Source: CAWCUK01 sp963798775
GTDB lineage: Bacteria; Bacteroidota; Ignavibacteria; Ignavibacteriales; Ignavibacteriaceae
Direction: 5' to 3'
Length of the DNA: 64,000 nucleotides
Assembly (NCBI GenBank): GCA_963798775.1
Contig: CAWCUK010000003.1
Location: 186,001-250,000 of the forward strand
Under the pieces are notes generated by a model that saw only the letters and a list, made by a program, of their open reading frames with translations, did no database searches and had not been told where the DNA came from. The position numbers and the translations under genes are program-made. Positions 8,322-16,018 of the stretch are shown here, piece by piece. The first letter of the stretch is position 1. Every line of letters starts with the position of its first letter.

Positions 8322-9314
8322 TTATTTTGGAACTTGACTACTCTTAAATAACGCTGAACTTGTTTCTTTGTAATCAAGTACATTTACTGTATTGTTTAAA
8401 TCTAAATCCCCGTTTTCATATCCGCTTTTGAACATGCTGGATCCGACAGAGCCGTAATCTAAAACGTTAATTACTCCGTTATGATCGCCGTCGCCGCCGT
8501 ACATTCCGAAAACACCGTTTCCTAAATCTACAGTCGGATCGTTTCCGTAAGCCTGATTAGCGGATGTTGTAAAATCATAAAGCTCTGAATTTGAAGAAAG
8601 ATTAACTTTTTTCGCGCTCATAACCGCAAGATGATTTCTATGTCTAATTACAATATAATAGCTTCCGTTTTCTACATTATCAAATTTAACAGGAGAAGAT
8701 CCGTCTAAATCAACTATTTTTCCGTCATTATTTATTAAAGCGGCACGTTCCGCTACTATAGAGGAAGCGGCTGCTTCACTTCTTAACTCAAGCAGCACCC
8801 AGTCAACTGAGTTTTGCGGAGCAGAAGTTACTTTTTCGGATCCGTTATAATTCCAAGGAGCTTTATTAAAAGGTTCGTCCGCGGGTAAAACACCGTTTTT
8901 GGCTACTACATCATTCATTATACCGTTTTCGTAAGCGCCTTGTAAAAATATTTTAGTATTAACAGTTACACCCGTTGAACCGGTTGAAATCTGAGAAAAT
9001 TCATAAGCGCCAATATCAAATCCATTTCCTTGCGGACGGGCAACGCCGCCTTTATCCCATGTGAATATAGAATTACCTAAAGTAGCACCGGCATCAATTC
9101 CCGGCGATGTTGACTGAGGTTTAAAATTCGCATCCAATTTAGGATCACCGTATAATCCATGTACCGCTAAGCCCAGAGCTTGTAAACCTTTTATATCCAA
9201 AGCTTTATTTGCCGGATCATAATATACAGCGTTTTCATTTGTTCCGCTGGTTTTAAAGTATAAGTTATTATCTACGTTTGTAGTATTAGTTAATGCAGAT
9301 TCTATTCTTAACAC
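8322..9314 (-). CDS. Beta-helix/dockerin-like secreted protein, C-terminal part (after frameshift)
   Basis: This frame continues the right-handed beta-helix protein whose N-terminal part lies at 9286-10272. Its first codon is a GTG with no ribosome-binding site and the sequence begins mid-domain (LRIESALTNTT), so it is not an independent gene. It holds the last helix turns and the PGIDAGATLG and FDIGAYEFS end typical of 'choice-of-anchor' beta-helix proteins, then about 120 residues of beta-rich sequence. The C-terminus has two dockerin-like calcium loops, GDGDHNGVINVLDYG and NGDLDLNNTVNVLDYKE. No T9SS domain follows. The protein probably binds or cleaves a polysaccharide and is held by the dockerin part; the enzyme activity is not readable. 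Confidence 0.75.
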   Translation of the reverse strand: MLRIESALTNTTNVDNNLYFKTSGTNENAVYYDPANKALDIKGLQALGLAVHGLYGDPKLDANFKPQSTSPGIDAGATLGNSIFTWDKGGVARPQGNGFDIGAYEFSQISTGSTGVTVNTKIFLQGAYENGIMNDVVAKNGVLPADEPFNKAPWNYNGSEKVTSAPQNSVDWVLLELRSEAAASSIVAERAALINNDGKIVDLDGSSPVKFDNVENGSYYIVIRHRNHLAVMSAKKVNLSSNSELYDFTTSANQAYGNDPTVDLGNGVFGMYGGDGDHNGVINVLDYGSVGSSMFKSGYENGDLDLNNTVNVLDYKETSSALFKSSQVPK

Positions 9315-10272
9315 AGTAACTTGTTCCGTTTGATATTAAAATATTATTCTTAATTACAGCACCAGGATCTTCGCTTATATGAATAGCGTTTCCGCCGCCG
9401 GTAATAACTGTATTATTATAAATTTCTACGTTTCCGGTGCCTGTCTCATAATTTCTGAATGCTATTGTATTTGCCAAAGTATTCGGAGTTTTAACTACAT
9501 TGTTAAAATAAATATGATGTCCTGCGGCAGTAGTTGAATAAATACCTTGCGCATTTCCCGTTTTATGATTTACCTGCTCTATGTAATTATTTTTTAAAAC
9601 AATATCGCCGTCCTGAAAAGTTTGTATTCCGTCGCAATGCTGATCAGGATGCTGATTACTGATTACAATATTATTTCCGTCATAGGTATTTGAATTATTT
9701 CTTTGAGAATAGATACCGTCTGTCTGATAATTCCATTCAGTAGTAGGTGTAGTCATTTTATTATGGGAAATAACACAATCAGTACTATTTTCAATCATTA
9801 CACCGCCGTGTCCGGTAACATAAAAAGTACAAGCTTCCACAACAACACCGGTTCCGTATTTTATTCTTATAGCGCCTTCGCCTATCGCATTTGTAAATTG
9901 TAAATTTTTAATTGTAATATATTCATTGCCATTAATCATTATACAGTTATCTCTAGTAAGTTCACCGTCAAATAATGGAAGTTCGCCTGTTCCGTATGAG
10001 TCAAGTACAATCGGATTCGCTTTAGTTCCGTTTGATGGAAAATTCAAAGTTTCCTTCCAGGTTCCTCCTCGTTTAAAAAGAATTTGATCTCCGGGAAGAA
10101 ACGTGGAAGAATTTATTTTGGAAATGCTTTTCCATGCCGAATTTTCTGATGTGCCGGAATTTGAATCGTTTCCGTTTGCGGCATCAACATAATAGTTGGC
10201 GGCTAAGCCGAATTGGAACATTAAAAGTGATAAGAGAATTATTAATACAGAGCTTTTCATTATTGATTTCAC
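9286..10272 (-). CDS. Beta-helix/dockerin-like secreted protein, N-terminal part (before frameshift)
   Basis: Start is taken as GTG at 10272, because AAGGAG lies 7 bases upstream, giving a signal peptide ending near FGLAANYYVDAANGND. The DAANGNDSNSGTS...AWKSISK opening is the common start of right-handed parallel beta-helix proteins (polysaccharide lyase or polygalacturonase-like and related). Repeated turns follow (ITIKNLQFTN, VVVEACTFYV, CVISHNKM, IVISNQH, IVLKNNYIEQ, VEIYNNTVITGG, VIKNNILISN). After SYCV the frame shifts and stops at 9286, while the next turn is found one base out of phase. A single extra base around 9305-9314 restores one 650-residue protein. The CCCCGATTGTT element copy B is about 95 bp upstream. 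Confidence 0.75.
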   Translation of the reverse strand: MKSIMKSSVLIILLSLLMFQFGLAANYYVDAANGNDSNSGTSENSAWKSISKINSSTFLPGDQILFKRGGTWKETLNFPSNGTKANPIVLDSYGTGELPLFDGELTRDNCIMINGNEYITIKNLQFTNAIGEGAIRIKYGTGVVVEACTFYVTGHGGVMIENSTDCVISHNKMTTPTTEWNYQTDGIYSQRNNSNTYDGNNIVISNQHPDQHCDGIQTFQDGDIVLKNNYIEQVNHKTGNAQGIYSTTAAGHHIYFNNVVKTPNTLANTIAFRNYETGTGNVEIYNNTVITGGGNAIHISEDPGAVIKNNILISNGTSYCVKNRICIN

Positions 10273-10360
10273 TGTTTTTCTCCTTAATAAGTTATTCATT
10301 CATTTCGTCTAATCGAGTAATTCTAGTCTTAATTCAAAGGCAAAATTAGACATATATATA

Positions 10361-10411
10361 TGGGTGAACAATCGGGGAATCCCTGTATTATCATCAAGTG
10401 AGGCCCTGATA
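10361..10411 (-). promoter_or_regulatory. Copy B of the CCCCGATTGTT element
   Basis: Reverse-strand reading gives TATCAGG, then TACAGG with the half-sites 23 bp apart, then TTCCCCGATTGTTCACCCA. It lies between the dockerin-repeat gene (start 10272) and the divergent histidine kinase (start 10481), in the same orientation as the other two copies, that is facing the reverse gene. Confidence 0.5.
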
Positions 10412-10480
10412 TTTTCATCAATATTAACTCTTTAAGGAGAATCTATCTTTCATAAATTATTGAAATAAATATAGTTATCT

Positions 10481-12163
10481 ATGAAAAAACTCAAAATTAC
10501 ACCGCGCATACTTATTCTGGAAGATAATAAATCTGACGCAGAACTTGAACTTCTGAAAATTAAAGAAGAAATAGAGTTTGCACAATTTAAAATTGTAGGA
10601 ATAAAGAAAGATTTTATAGATGGAATTAGGCTTTTTAAGCCCGATTTAGTCATTTCTGATTATTCTTTACCGGATTGGTCAGGTTTGGATGCGTTAAAAT
10701 TTATAAAAAAACATTATCCGTTTATTCCGATTATTCTTGTTACCGGAACGCAAACCGAAGAAGTTGCCGTTGAATGTATGAAACAAGGCGCCCTCGATTA
10801 TATTTTGAAAGACAACTTAAAAAGACTCCCTTCAGCGGTAACAAAAGCTATAAAACATAGAGAAATTTCTATGGAAAATGCCAAAAACCATCAAGCTTAT
10901 TTACTTGAGGAACAAAGGTTTAGAACAATTTTTAATGATTCGGCAATTGGAATTGCGCTTGTATCTACCGAAGGAAAAATTGTTGAAGCGAACCCCGCGC
11001 TGCAAAAAATGTTAGGATTTACCGAAAATGAGCTTGCAGGTAAATTATTTGTGGATTTTACTCATCCCGAAGAAAGACAAATAGATGCAGAACTTTTTGA
11101 TGATTTAATTCACGAGAAATTTAATGAATACCAAATTGAAAAAAGGTTTATCTGTAAAAACGGTGAAATAATATGGGCTCAACTAACTAATTCATTAATA
11201 AAAAATGTTAGCGGAGAAGATTCTGTAATTAAAATGGTGGAAAATGTTACGGAAAGGCGTAAGGTAGTAAATGATCTTAAAATAAGTAATGAACGCTTAA
11301 AAATTGTTTTGCAAAATGCTCCTATTCTCCTTTTTACACTAAATAAGAAAGGTATTTTTACTCTTGTTGAAGGAACCGGACTGGAAGGAACCGCGATAAA
11401 TCCCGATGAATTATTGGGAAAATCCGCATCTCGATTTTTTACCGAATTGAAATTTTCTCAGGATAAAGTAAATAAATTTTCAGCTCCTGAAATATTTAAA
11501 AAAGTTATTTCGGGAGAATCATTTGAGGGAAATTTAAGTATAGCAGGAGCTTATTTCGAAATTCGGCTAAAACCGCTAATGGATAATAATATGAGGGTTT
11601 TAGGCGTAATTGGTATTTCAATAAATATTACCGGTATAAAAGAAGCTGAAGAGGTAAGGGAAAATCTTTTAAATGAAGTTGTTTCCGCGGAAACCCGGCT
11701 TAAATTTCTTTCCCGAAGATTACTTGAAGTGCAGGAAAAAGAAAGAAGGCATATTGCACGGGAACTTCATGATGAAATAGGCCAGCTTTTAACCGCGCTT
11801 AAAATTGATCTTCAAAGTATGAAGAGGAAAAAAAATAGTGATCTAATCTCCGACCAGCTTTTGGAGTGTTTATCTATTGCCGATACCGTACTTAAACACG
11901 TCAGAAATTTATCTCTAAATTTACGTCCTTCCCTACTTGATGACCTTGGTTTGATTCCTGCAGTTAAATGGTATATTGATAAACAGACGCAAAGAAGCGG
12001 ATTAAACGCTGAAATAAATACTTCAAAAATTGAAAAAAAACTATCGCCTGAACTGGAAATAACTTGTTACAGACTTGTTCAGGAGGCAATAACCAATATA
12101 ATGCGTCATGCCGGCGCAAAAAATATTAAGGTAGGAATTAATCCATTTCCCGGAAATTATTAA
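10481..12163 (+). CDS. Hybrid sensor: receiver, two PAS domains, HisKA_3 histidine kinase (ATPase lost to frameshift)
   Basis: Domains in order: receiver (about 10-130, phospho-acceptor Asp in PDLVISDYSLPDWSG), PAS (about 145-260, with MLGFTENELAGK), PAS (about 270-390), and a NarX/DegS-type HisKA_3 dimerisation domain (EKERRHIARELHDEIGQ, His about 430). The ATPase domain begins (CYRLVQEAITNIMRHAGA, the N box) but the frame ends 15 residues later at NPFPGNY. The rest of the ATPase domain follows one base out of frame. There are no membrane segments, so the sensor is cytoplasmic and its own receiver may take phosphate from another kinase. The NarL-type regulator 12 bp downstream of the complete reading is its obvious partner. 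Confidence 0.88.
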   Translation: MKKLKITPRILILEDNKSDAELELLKIKEEIEFAQFKIVGIKKDFIDGIRLFKPDLVISDYSLPDWSGLDALKFIKKHYPFIPIILVTGTQTEEVAVECMKQGALDYILKDNLKRLPSAVTKAIKHREISMENAKNHQAYLLEEQRFRTIFNDSAIGIALVSTEGKIVEANPALQKMLGFTENELAGKLFVDFTHPEERQIDAELFDDLIHEKFNEYQIEKRFICKNGEIIWAQLTNSLIKNVSGEDSVIKMVENVTERRKVVNDLKISNERLKIVLQNAPILLFTLNKKGIFTLVEGTGLEGTAINPDELLGKSASRFFTELKFSQDKVNKFSAPEIFKKVISGESFEGNLSIAGAYFEIRLKPLMDNNMRVLGVIGISINITGIKEAEEVRENLLNEVVSAETRLKFLSRRLLEVQEKERRHIARELHDEIGQLLTALKIDLQSMKRKKNSDLISDQLLECLSIADTVLKHVRNLSLNLRPSLLDDLGLIPAVKWYIDKQTQRSGLNAEINTSKIEKKLSPELEITCYRLVQEAITNIMRHAGAKNIKVGINPFPGNY

Positions 12164-12345
12164 TTCAGATTTCGGATGATGGAAAGGGATTTGATGTTTT
12201 TAATTCTGTGAAAAAAGCGGTGGAAGGTAAAAGCATGGGAATATTAGGTATGGAAGAACGGGTTGAATTAATTGGCGGAAAATTAACTATTGAATCAGAG
12301 GAAAATAAAGGAACTTTAATTAAAGCTGAATTTCCTGTAGAATAA
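12150..12345 (+). pseudogene. Out-of-frame remainder of the histidine kinase ATPase domain
   Basis: Starting around 12150 a second frame reads LLIQISDDGKGFDVF (the G1/N-box region of HATPase_c), then GKSMGILGMEERVELIGGKL (G2 box) and ends ...GTLIKAEFPVE at 12345. It has no start codon or ribosome-binding site. Adding one A in GGAAATTATT at about 12151-12155 would join it to the upstream frame as GKLLIQISDDGKGFD, completing a normal 620-residue kinase. Confidence 0.85.
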
Positions 12346-12356
12346 AAAGGATTCAT

Positions 12357-13022
12357 ATGGAAAAACTAAAAATACTGCTGGCGGATGATCACTCATTAGT
12401 AAGGGCAGGCATAAAAACATTATTAGAAAACATTCAGGAAATTGAAGTAATTGCTGAGGCGGATAACGGCAGACAGGCTGTAAATTTTGTAAGGGAATTT
12501 CATCCGGATATTGTTCTAATGGATATCGCGATGCCGGAAATGAATGGGCTGGAAGCTCTTGAACAAATAAAAAAAGAATTTCCCGATGTTAAAGTTATAA
12601 TTCTTTCAATGCATGCTAATGAAGAATATGTTCTTCAAGCTAAGAATAAAGGTGCGGTGGGATATTTGTTAAAAGATTCCGCTCCCGTTGAATTAGAAGA
12701 AGCTATTAGAGCTGTTTCTAATGGAAAAACATTTTTATCTCCAATTATTTCTAAAGGTCTCATAGATGATTATCATTACCGGGTAAACCATATTAAGAAA
12801 AAGAGCGGGGGAGTTTTTGAAAATTTAACTTCACGAAAAAGAGAAATTCTTCAGCTAATTGCCGAAGGAAATACCACTAAACAAATTGCCGAAAAACTGA
12901 ATGTAAGTATAAAAACAATCGAAACGCATAGAGCTCAATTAATGGAAACTCTTGGAATAAGAGATATTCCTGGATTGGTGAGATATGCCGTGAGAATGGG
13001 TATTATTTCGGCTGATAAATAA
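12357..13022 (+). CDS. NarL/FixJ-type response regulator (LuxR HTH)
   Basis: A 221-aa two-domain regulator. The N-terminal receiver (residues 5-120) has the acidic pair in LLADDHSLVR, the phospho-acceptor Asp in DIVLMDIAMPEMNG, and the Lys in GYLLKDSAP. The C-terminal LuxR-type HTH (about 150-215) has LTSRKREILQLIAEGNTTK, IAEKLNVSIKTIETHR. Start at the ATG with AAAAAGGATTCAT upstream. It is 12 bp after the histidine kinase, so the pair is co-transcribed. Possible targets are the genes behind the CCCCGATTGTT elements, one of which lies just upstream of this operon; that link is inference. Confidence 0.92.
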   Translation: MEKLKILLADDHSLVRAGIKTLLENIQEIEVIAEADNGRQAVNFVREFHPDIVLMDIAMPEMNGLEALEQIKKEFPDVKVIILSMHANEEYVLQAKNKGAVGYLLKDSAPVELEEAIRAVSNGKTFLSPIISKGLIDDYHYRVNHIKKKSGGVFENLTSRKREILQLIAEGNTTKQIAEKLNVSIKTIETHRAQLMETLGIRDIPGLVRYAVRMGIISADK

Positions 13023-13130
13023 TTCTTCAAAAATCTAATCATTTTATGCCTGCTTATGTCTTGCCGTTTCATTTCTAATTCTTATATTAAACGAAAATAA
13101 ATTTTAATCTTTTCTAAGAAAGGGAGTTAG

Positions 13131-13325
13131 ATGGAAGACGAAAAAAAATTTGAAGTAAGTGTCAGTGAATATAAAGGTAACCCCGTTATCTCACTACCAT
13201 TATCGGCAGACGGAAAATATCCTTTTACCTTCGGTGTAAGTAAAGCTAAAGTTATCTTAAAATATATTGATGAAATAAAAAAATTCGTCGATGAACATGA
13301 TAAAAATAAAGAGAAAGCTCAGTAA
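13131..13325 (+). CDS. Small conserved-looking protein, unknown function
   Basis: A 64-aa acidic and lysine-rich protein, MEDEKKFEVSVSEYKGNPVI..., with a strong ribosome-binding site (GAAAGGGAGTTAG) before the ATG. Residues 10-45 read as two short strands followed by a helix (FGVSKAKVILKYIDEIKKFV), a compact alpha/beta shape without signal peptide or membrane segment. I do not recognise the family. It stands alone, 108 bp after the response regulator, and is followed by a 12-bp inverted repeat that may end the transcript. Confidence 0.65.
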   Translation: MEDEKKFEVSVSEYKGNPVISLPLSADGKYPFTFGVSKAKVILKYIDEIKKFVDEHDKNKEKAQ

Positions 13326-13336
13326 TAATTATTTCA

Positions 13337-13381
13337 AACCTTCAAGGATTACTAGAAAACTCTACCTCTTCCTTGAAGGTT
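13337..13381 (+). terminator. Inverted repeat after the small 64-aa gene
   Basis: AACCTTCAAGGA (13337-13348) pairs perfectly with TCCTTGAAGGTT (13370-13381) around a 21-nt loop. There is no T-run after it, so it may stabilise the 3' end or act with Rho rather than as a classical intrinsic terminator. Confidence 0.5.
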
Positions 13382-13715
13382 GATCTTCTCAAGCTTCATT
13401 TATCCCTTTTAAAATAGCAGCTAAAAAAAACTCACCTTTAAATCTCACCTAAATTTATAACCTAAAAATATATTAATCTTTTATTAACATTATCGTAAGT
13501 ATTTACCATCATTTTCTCCTTTGAAAAATAACTAATATTATTTAAGTTAAGATAATAGCATAGCTTTCGGAATTCCTATTCAGTTAGAATTAACTCAATT
13601 GTTTTCTGATAATTTTGGTTATGTGCATCGATTATTCTATCATTGGAATAACAGGCGTCCAGTATGGGGATTTCAATGGGGACTGCAATTTTATTTTTTC
13701 TAAGCTTAAAAAGCC

Positions 13716-13748
13716 GGAAGTAAAAACCGTTGTACAATTTTTACTTCC
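13716..13748 (-). terminator. Hairpin after the DMFA2_C T9SS gene
   Basis: GGAAGTAAAAA and TTTTTACTTCC form a perfect 11-bp stem with an 11-nt loop, 18 bp beyond the reverse gene's stop, followed on the reverse strand by GGCTTTTTAAGC. It probably ends the dehydrogenase/T9SS operon. Confidence 0.6.
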
Positions 13749-13765
13749 TCTAAACCTATATTTTT

Positions 13766-16003
13766 TTACTTTAATAAAATCATCTTTTTTGTTTTAATTT
13801 TATTATTTGTGGCTAAACGATAAAGATATAAACCTGAACTAACCTTTTTGTGTTTATTATTTTTTCCGTCCCATTCTAACTTATAAATACCGGAAGAAGA
13901 ATATCCTTCAAATAATGTTTTTACTTCCTCACCTAAGGAGTTATAAATTTTCAACGATACATAAGAAGCTTCCGGTAAACTGTACTTTATAGTGGTAGAA
14001 GGATTAAACGGATTGGGATAATTTTGGTAAAGCGAGAATTTTTTAGGTAAAAGAAAATTTCCTTCTGTATCGGTTGTTTCAGTAACATAAATATTAAACC
14101 GTTGTTCGTCTATTTGGTTATGCTGATTTTTTACATTTAAATCCACTGAATATTCACCGCTTGTTTCCGGTGCGGTACCGCTTAAGGTGTTATTTCTATT
14201 TAAAGTAAGCCAATCCGGAGCGCTTTTTAATTCTAAATTAAGTTGATCATTATGCTTGTTAAAAATTTTCACTTTATAAAAATAGTATTTACCGGGTTTT
14301 ACAATAGTATCAGGATCGGAAGCAAAAGCCAACTCACTTCCGAATAACTTCCATTGTATGGATGAAGTATCCTTGTTATTATAAGCGAATCCGGTAATTT
14401 CAATCTTCTTTGCTTCATTTGTTTTGGTAAAAGCAAAGGATTTATTTTCACTCACTTTTCTGCCATTCTCTTTCCAGAAATACTTAATCTCCCCATTATA
14501 AGGGTCTTCTGCGGATATTTCAAACTGAAGCGATTCATCTTTGTTTAACATTAAATTTCTGTTGTTTATATAAACATCTTCTTTATTGATATTTCTTGAT
14601 TCTACATCGGCAGGCTTCCAGCTTGTAATTTCCGGCGGAAGTTTATTTGCTAAGAATTTATTGAGCACATTTAAGGTAATTTTCTGTACTGTCGGATCAG
14701 AGGTTAATCCCCAATTCCAATGAATAGTTGATGCGTTAAAAACAGCGCCACCGGCGGGAGTATAAAATATTCCCATAGTAGCATGAGCATTCGCGTTTTC
14801 ATTATTATGATCCTGCGCCGGAGATATTGCTAGTATTCTAAAATTCTTTGGTGTGCCGTGTTCTCCTTTTGCTGTCGGAATTCCGTCCTTCCACTCGAAT
14901 GGTGTTCCGTCCGTTTCATTTCCTACAACTTCGGCATCGTAACCGAATTCGTCACCGTCATTCAATTCCGTTCCTTTATAAATCCAATGAAAAGTATTAT
15001 AAGCAGTATAATCGCCGTAGCCTTCCGAGGAGGGAAGTGTACCAAAATTATTTATATAACCGCCGTCGCGGAAACTTACCCCGATTAAACTATTTTCCGG
15101 ATTGTTTACCGGTGGAACCCACCAATTTAAGGTAACTAATGAGTCGGCAACTCCTCTTAAAGGATCGGTTGCGGCCCATTTGTAGCAGACCATAGTTTTG
15201 TAATTATCTTCAAAACGTACCTGCCACCAACATGTATTGCCGGAAAGTATCATCAATTTACCGCCGCTGTTTATATATTTTTCTAACTCCGCTCTTTCTT
15301 CATATGTAAAATATTCATTATGGCCTCCAATAATTACAACATCATAATTATTTACAAGATTAGGATCTTTATCGAGATCATAATTGGCGGCATAAGCGAT
15401 GTTTAAATTTTCTTTATTAGACCATTCAATAAATTTTAGTTCATCTTCATAAAAAGGGCGGGGCCAAAACGGATGATCGAATGGGCGCATAAATGAAACT
15501 TTTACAGCTTGCTCTCCATCTGAGGAGTTATAACCGTATAAACTTTTTCCTCCGAAATTGTTGTATGCCTGCCAGGTATTGGGACTTGCTACAAATAAAA
15601 TTCTGGACGAAGAACCGGGACTTTTTTCTTTTACTATAAATAAAATTCCTTTATCTCCCTCGGATGTAGGAAATTCAGCTCCGTAAATTCCCGATTCCCA
15701 ATTTGCGGGAACAACAAAATTATACGTCACCGGCCAATCGCATCCCTTTTCGTAGGCTAATTGGGGAACATCATATTTTTCACCTTGCACCGATTCAACT
15801 TGTGAAATAAAAGTCTTTTCTTTTTCATAATGATAAAATTTTAAAGTAAATTCGGGATTTTCTGTTGAGATATGAAAATTTATTGTATCACCCTGCGCAA
15901 CAGAAATTTTGTCAGCATAACCACCTTCTTGTGCCGTTAAATTTTCTGAAATCAGCACAAACAGCATAACTATTAACAAATAATATCTTAAATAAATTAA
16001 CAT
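13766..16003 (-). CDS. T9SS-secreted protein with N,N-dimethylformamidase beta-subunit-like (DMFA2_C) domain
   Basis: A 745-aa exported protein (signal peptide to about residue 24, LTAQEGG). The main region, about residues 25-470, carries features of the DMFA2_C family: SRILFVASPNTWQAYNNFGGKSLYGY, then NLNIAYAANYDLD, VVIIGGHNEYFTYEERAELE, LMILSGNTCWWQVR and STIHWNWGLT. A cadherin/Ig-like stretch (about 475-640) precedes the T9SS domain (YQNYPNPFNPSTTIKYSLP ... KKMILLK). Real dimethylformamidases are cytoplasmic iron amidases; this secreted, T9SS-anchored form more probably acts on or binds a cell-surface or environmental polymer, and its activity is unknown. It begins 15 bp after the UDP-sugar dehydrogenase stop, so it belongs to that operon. 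Confidence 0.8.
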   Translation of the reverse strand: MLIYLRYYLLIVMLFVLISENLTAQEGGYADKISVAQGDTINFHISTENPEFTLKFYHYEKEKTFISQVESVQGEKYDVPQLAYEKGCDWPVTYNFVVPANWESGIYGAEFPTSEGDKGILFIVKEKSPGSSSRILFVASPNTWQAYNNFGGKSLYGYNSSDGEQAVKVSFMRPFDHPFWPRPFYEDELKFIEWSNKENLNIAYAANYDLDKDPNLVNNYDVVIIGGHNEYFTYEERAELEKYINSGGKLMILSGNTCWWQVRFEDNYKTMVCYKWAATDPLRGVADSLVTLNWWVPPVNNPENSLIGVSFRDGGYINNFGTLPSSEGYGDYTAYNTFHWIYKGTELNDGDEFGYDAEVVGNETDGTPFEWKDGIPTAKGEHGTPKNFRILAISPAQDHNNENANAHATMGIFYTPAGGAVFNASTIHWNWGLTSDPTVQKITLNVLNKFLANKLPPEITSWKPADVESRNINKEDVYINNRNLMLNKDESLQFEISAEDPYNGEIKYFWKENGRKVSENKSFAFTKTNEAKKIEITGFAYNNKDTSSIQWKLFGSELAFASDPDTIVKPGKYYFYKVKIFNKHNDQLNLELKSAPDWLTLNRNNTLSGTAPETSGEYSVDLNVKNQHNQIDEQRFNIYVTETTDTEGNFLLPKKFSLYQNYPNPFNPSTTIKYSLPEASYVSLKIYNSLGEEVKTLFEGYSSSGIYKLEWDGKNNKHKKVSSGLYLYRLATNNKIKTKKMILLK

Positions 16004-16018
16004 GAAATTTCCCTTTTC

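Larger units (their letters stand above)
13326..13765. other. 440-bp intergenic stretch, two hairpins, no gene seen
   Basis: Between two convergent genes. It holds the inverted repeat at 13337-13381 and the terminator-like hairpin at 13716-13748. A 60-codon forward frame (13615-13797) has no ribosome-binding site, odd composition and runs into the antisense of the next gene, so it is not accepted as a gene. Nothing else was recognised. Confidence 0.5.

Noticed and set aside
10481..12345. Programmed ribosomal frameshift in the histidine kinase
   Set aside because: No slippery heptamer or downstream pseudoknot is visible, and the other three shifts in the region point to indels or sequencing error.
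13615..13797. A 60-codon forward frame in the gap before 13766
   Set aside because: No ribosome-binding site, odd composition, and its end is antisense to the C-terminus of the reverse T9SS gene.
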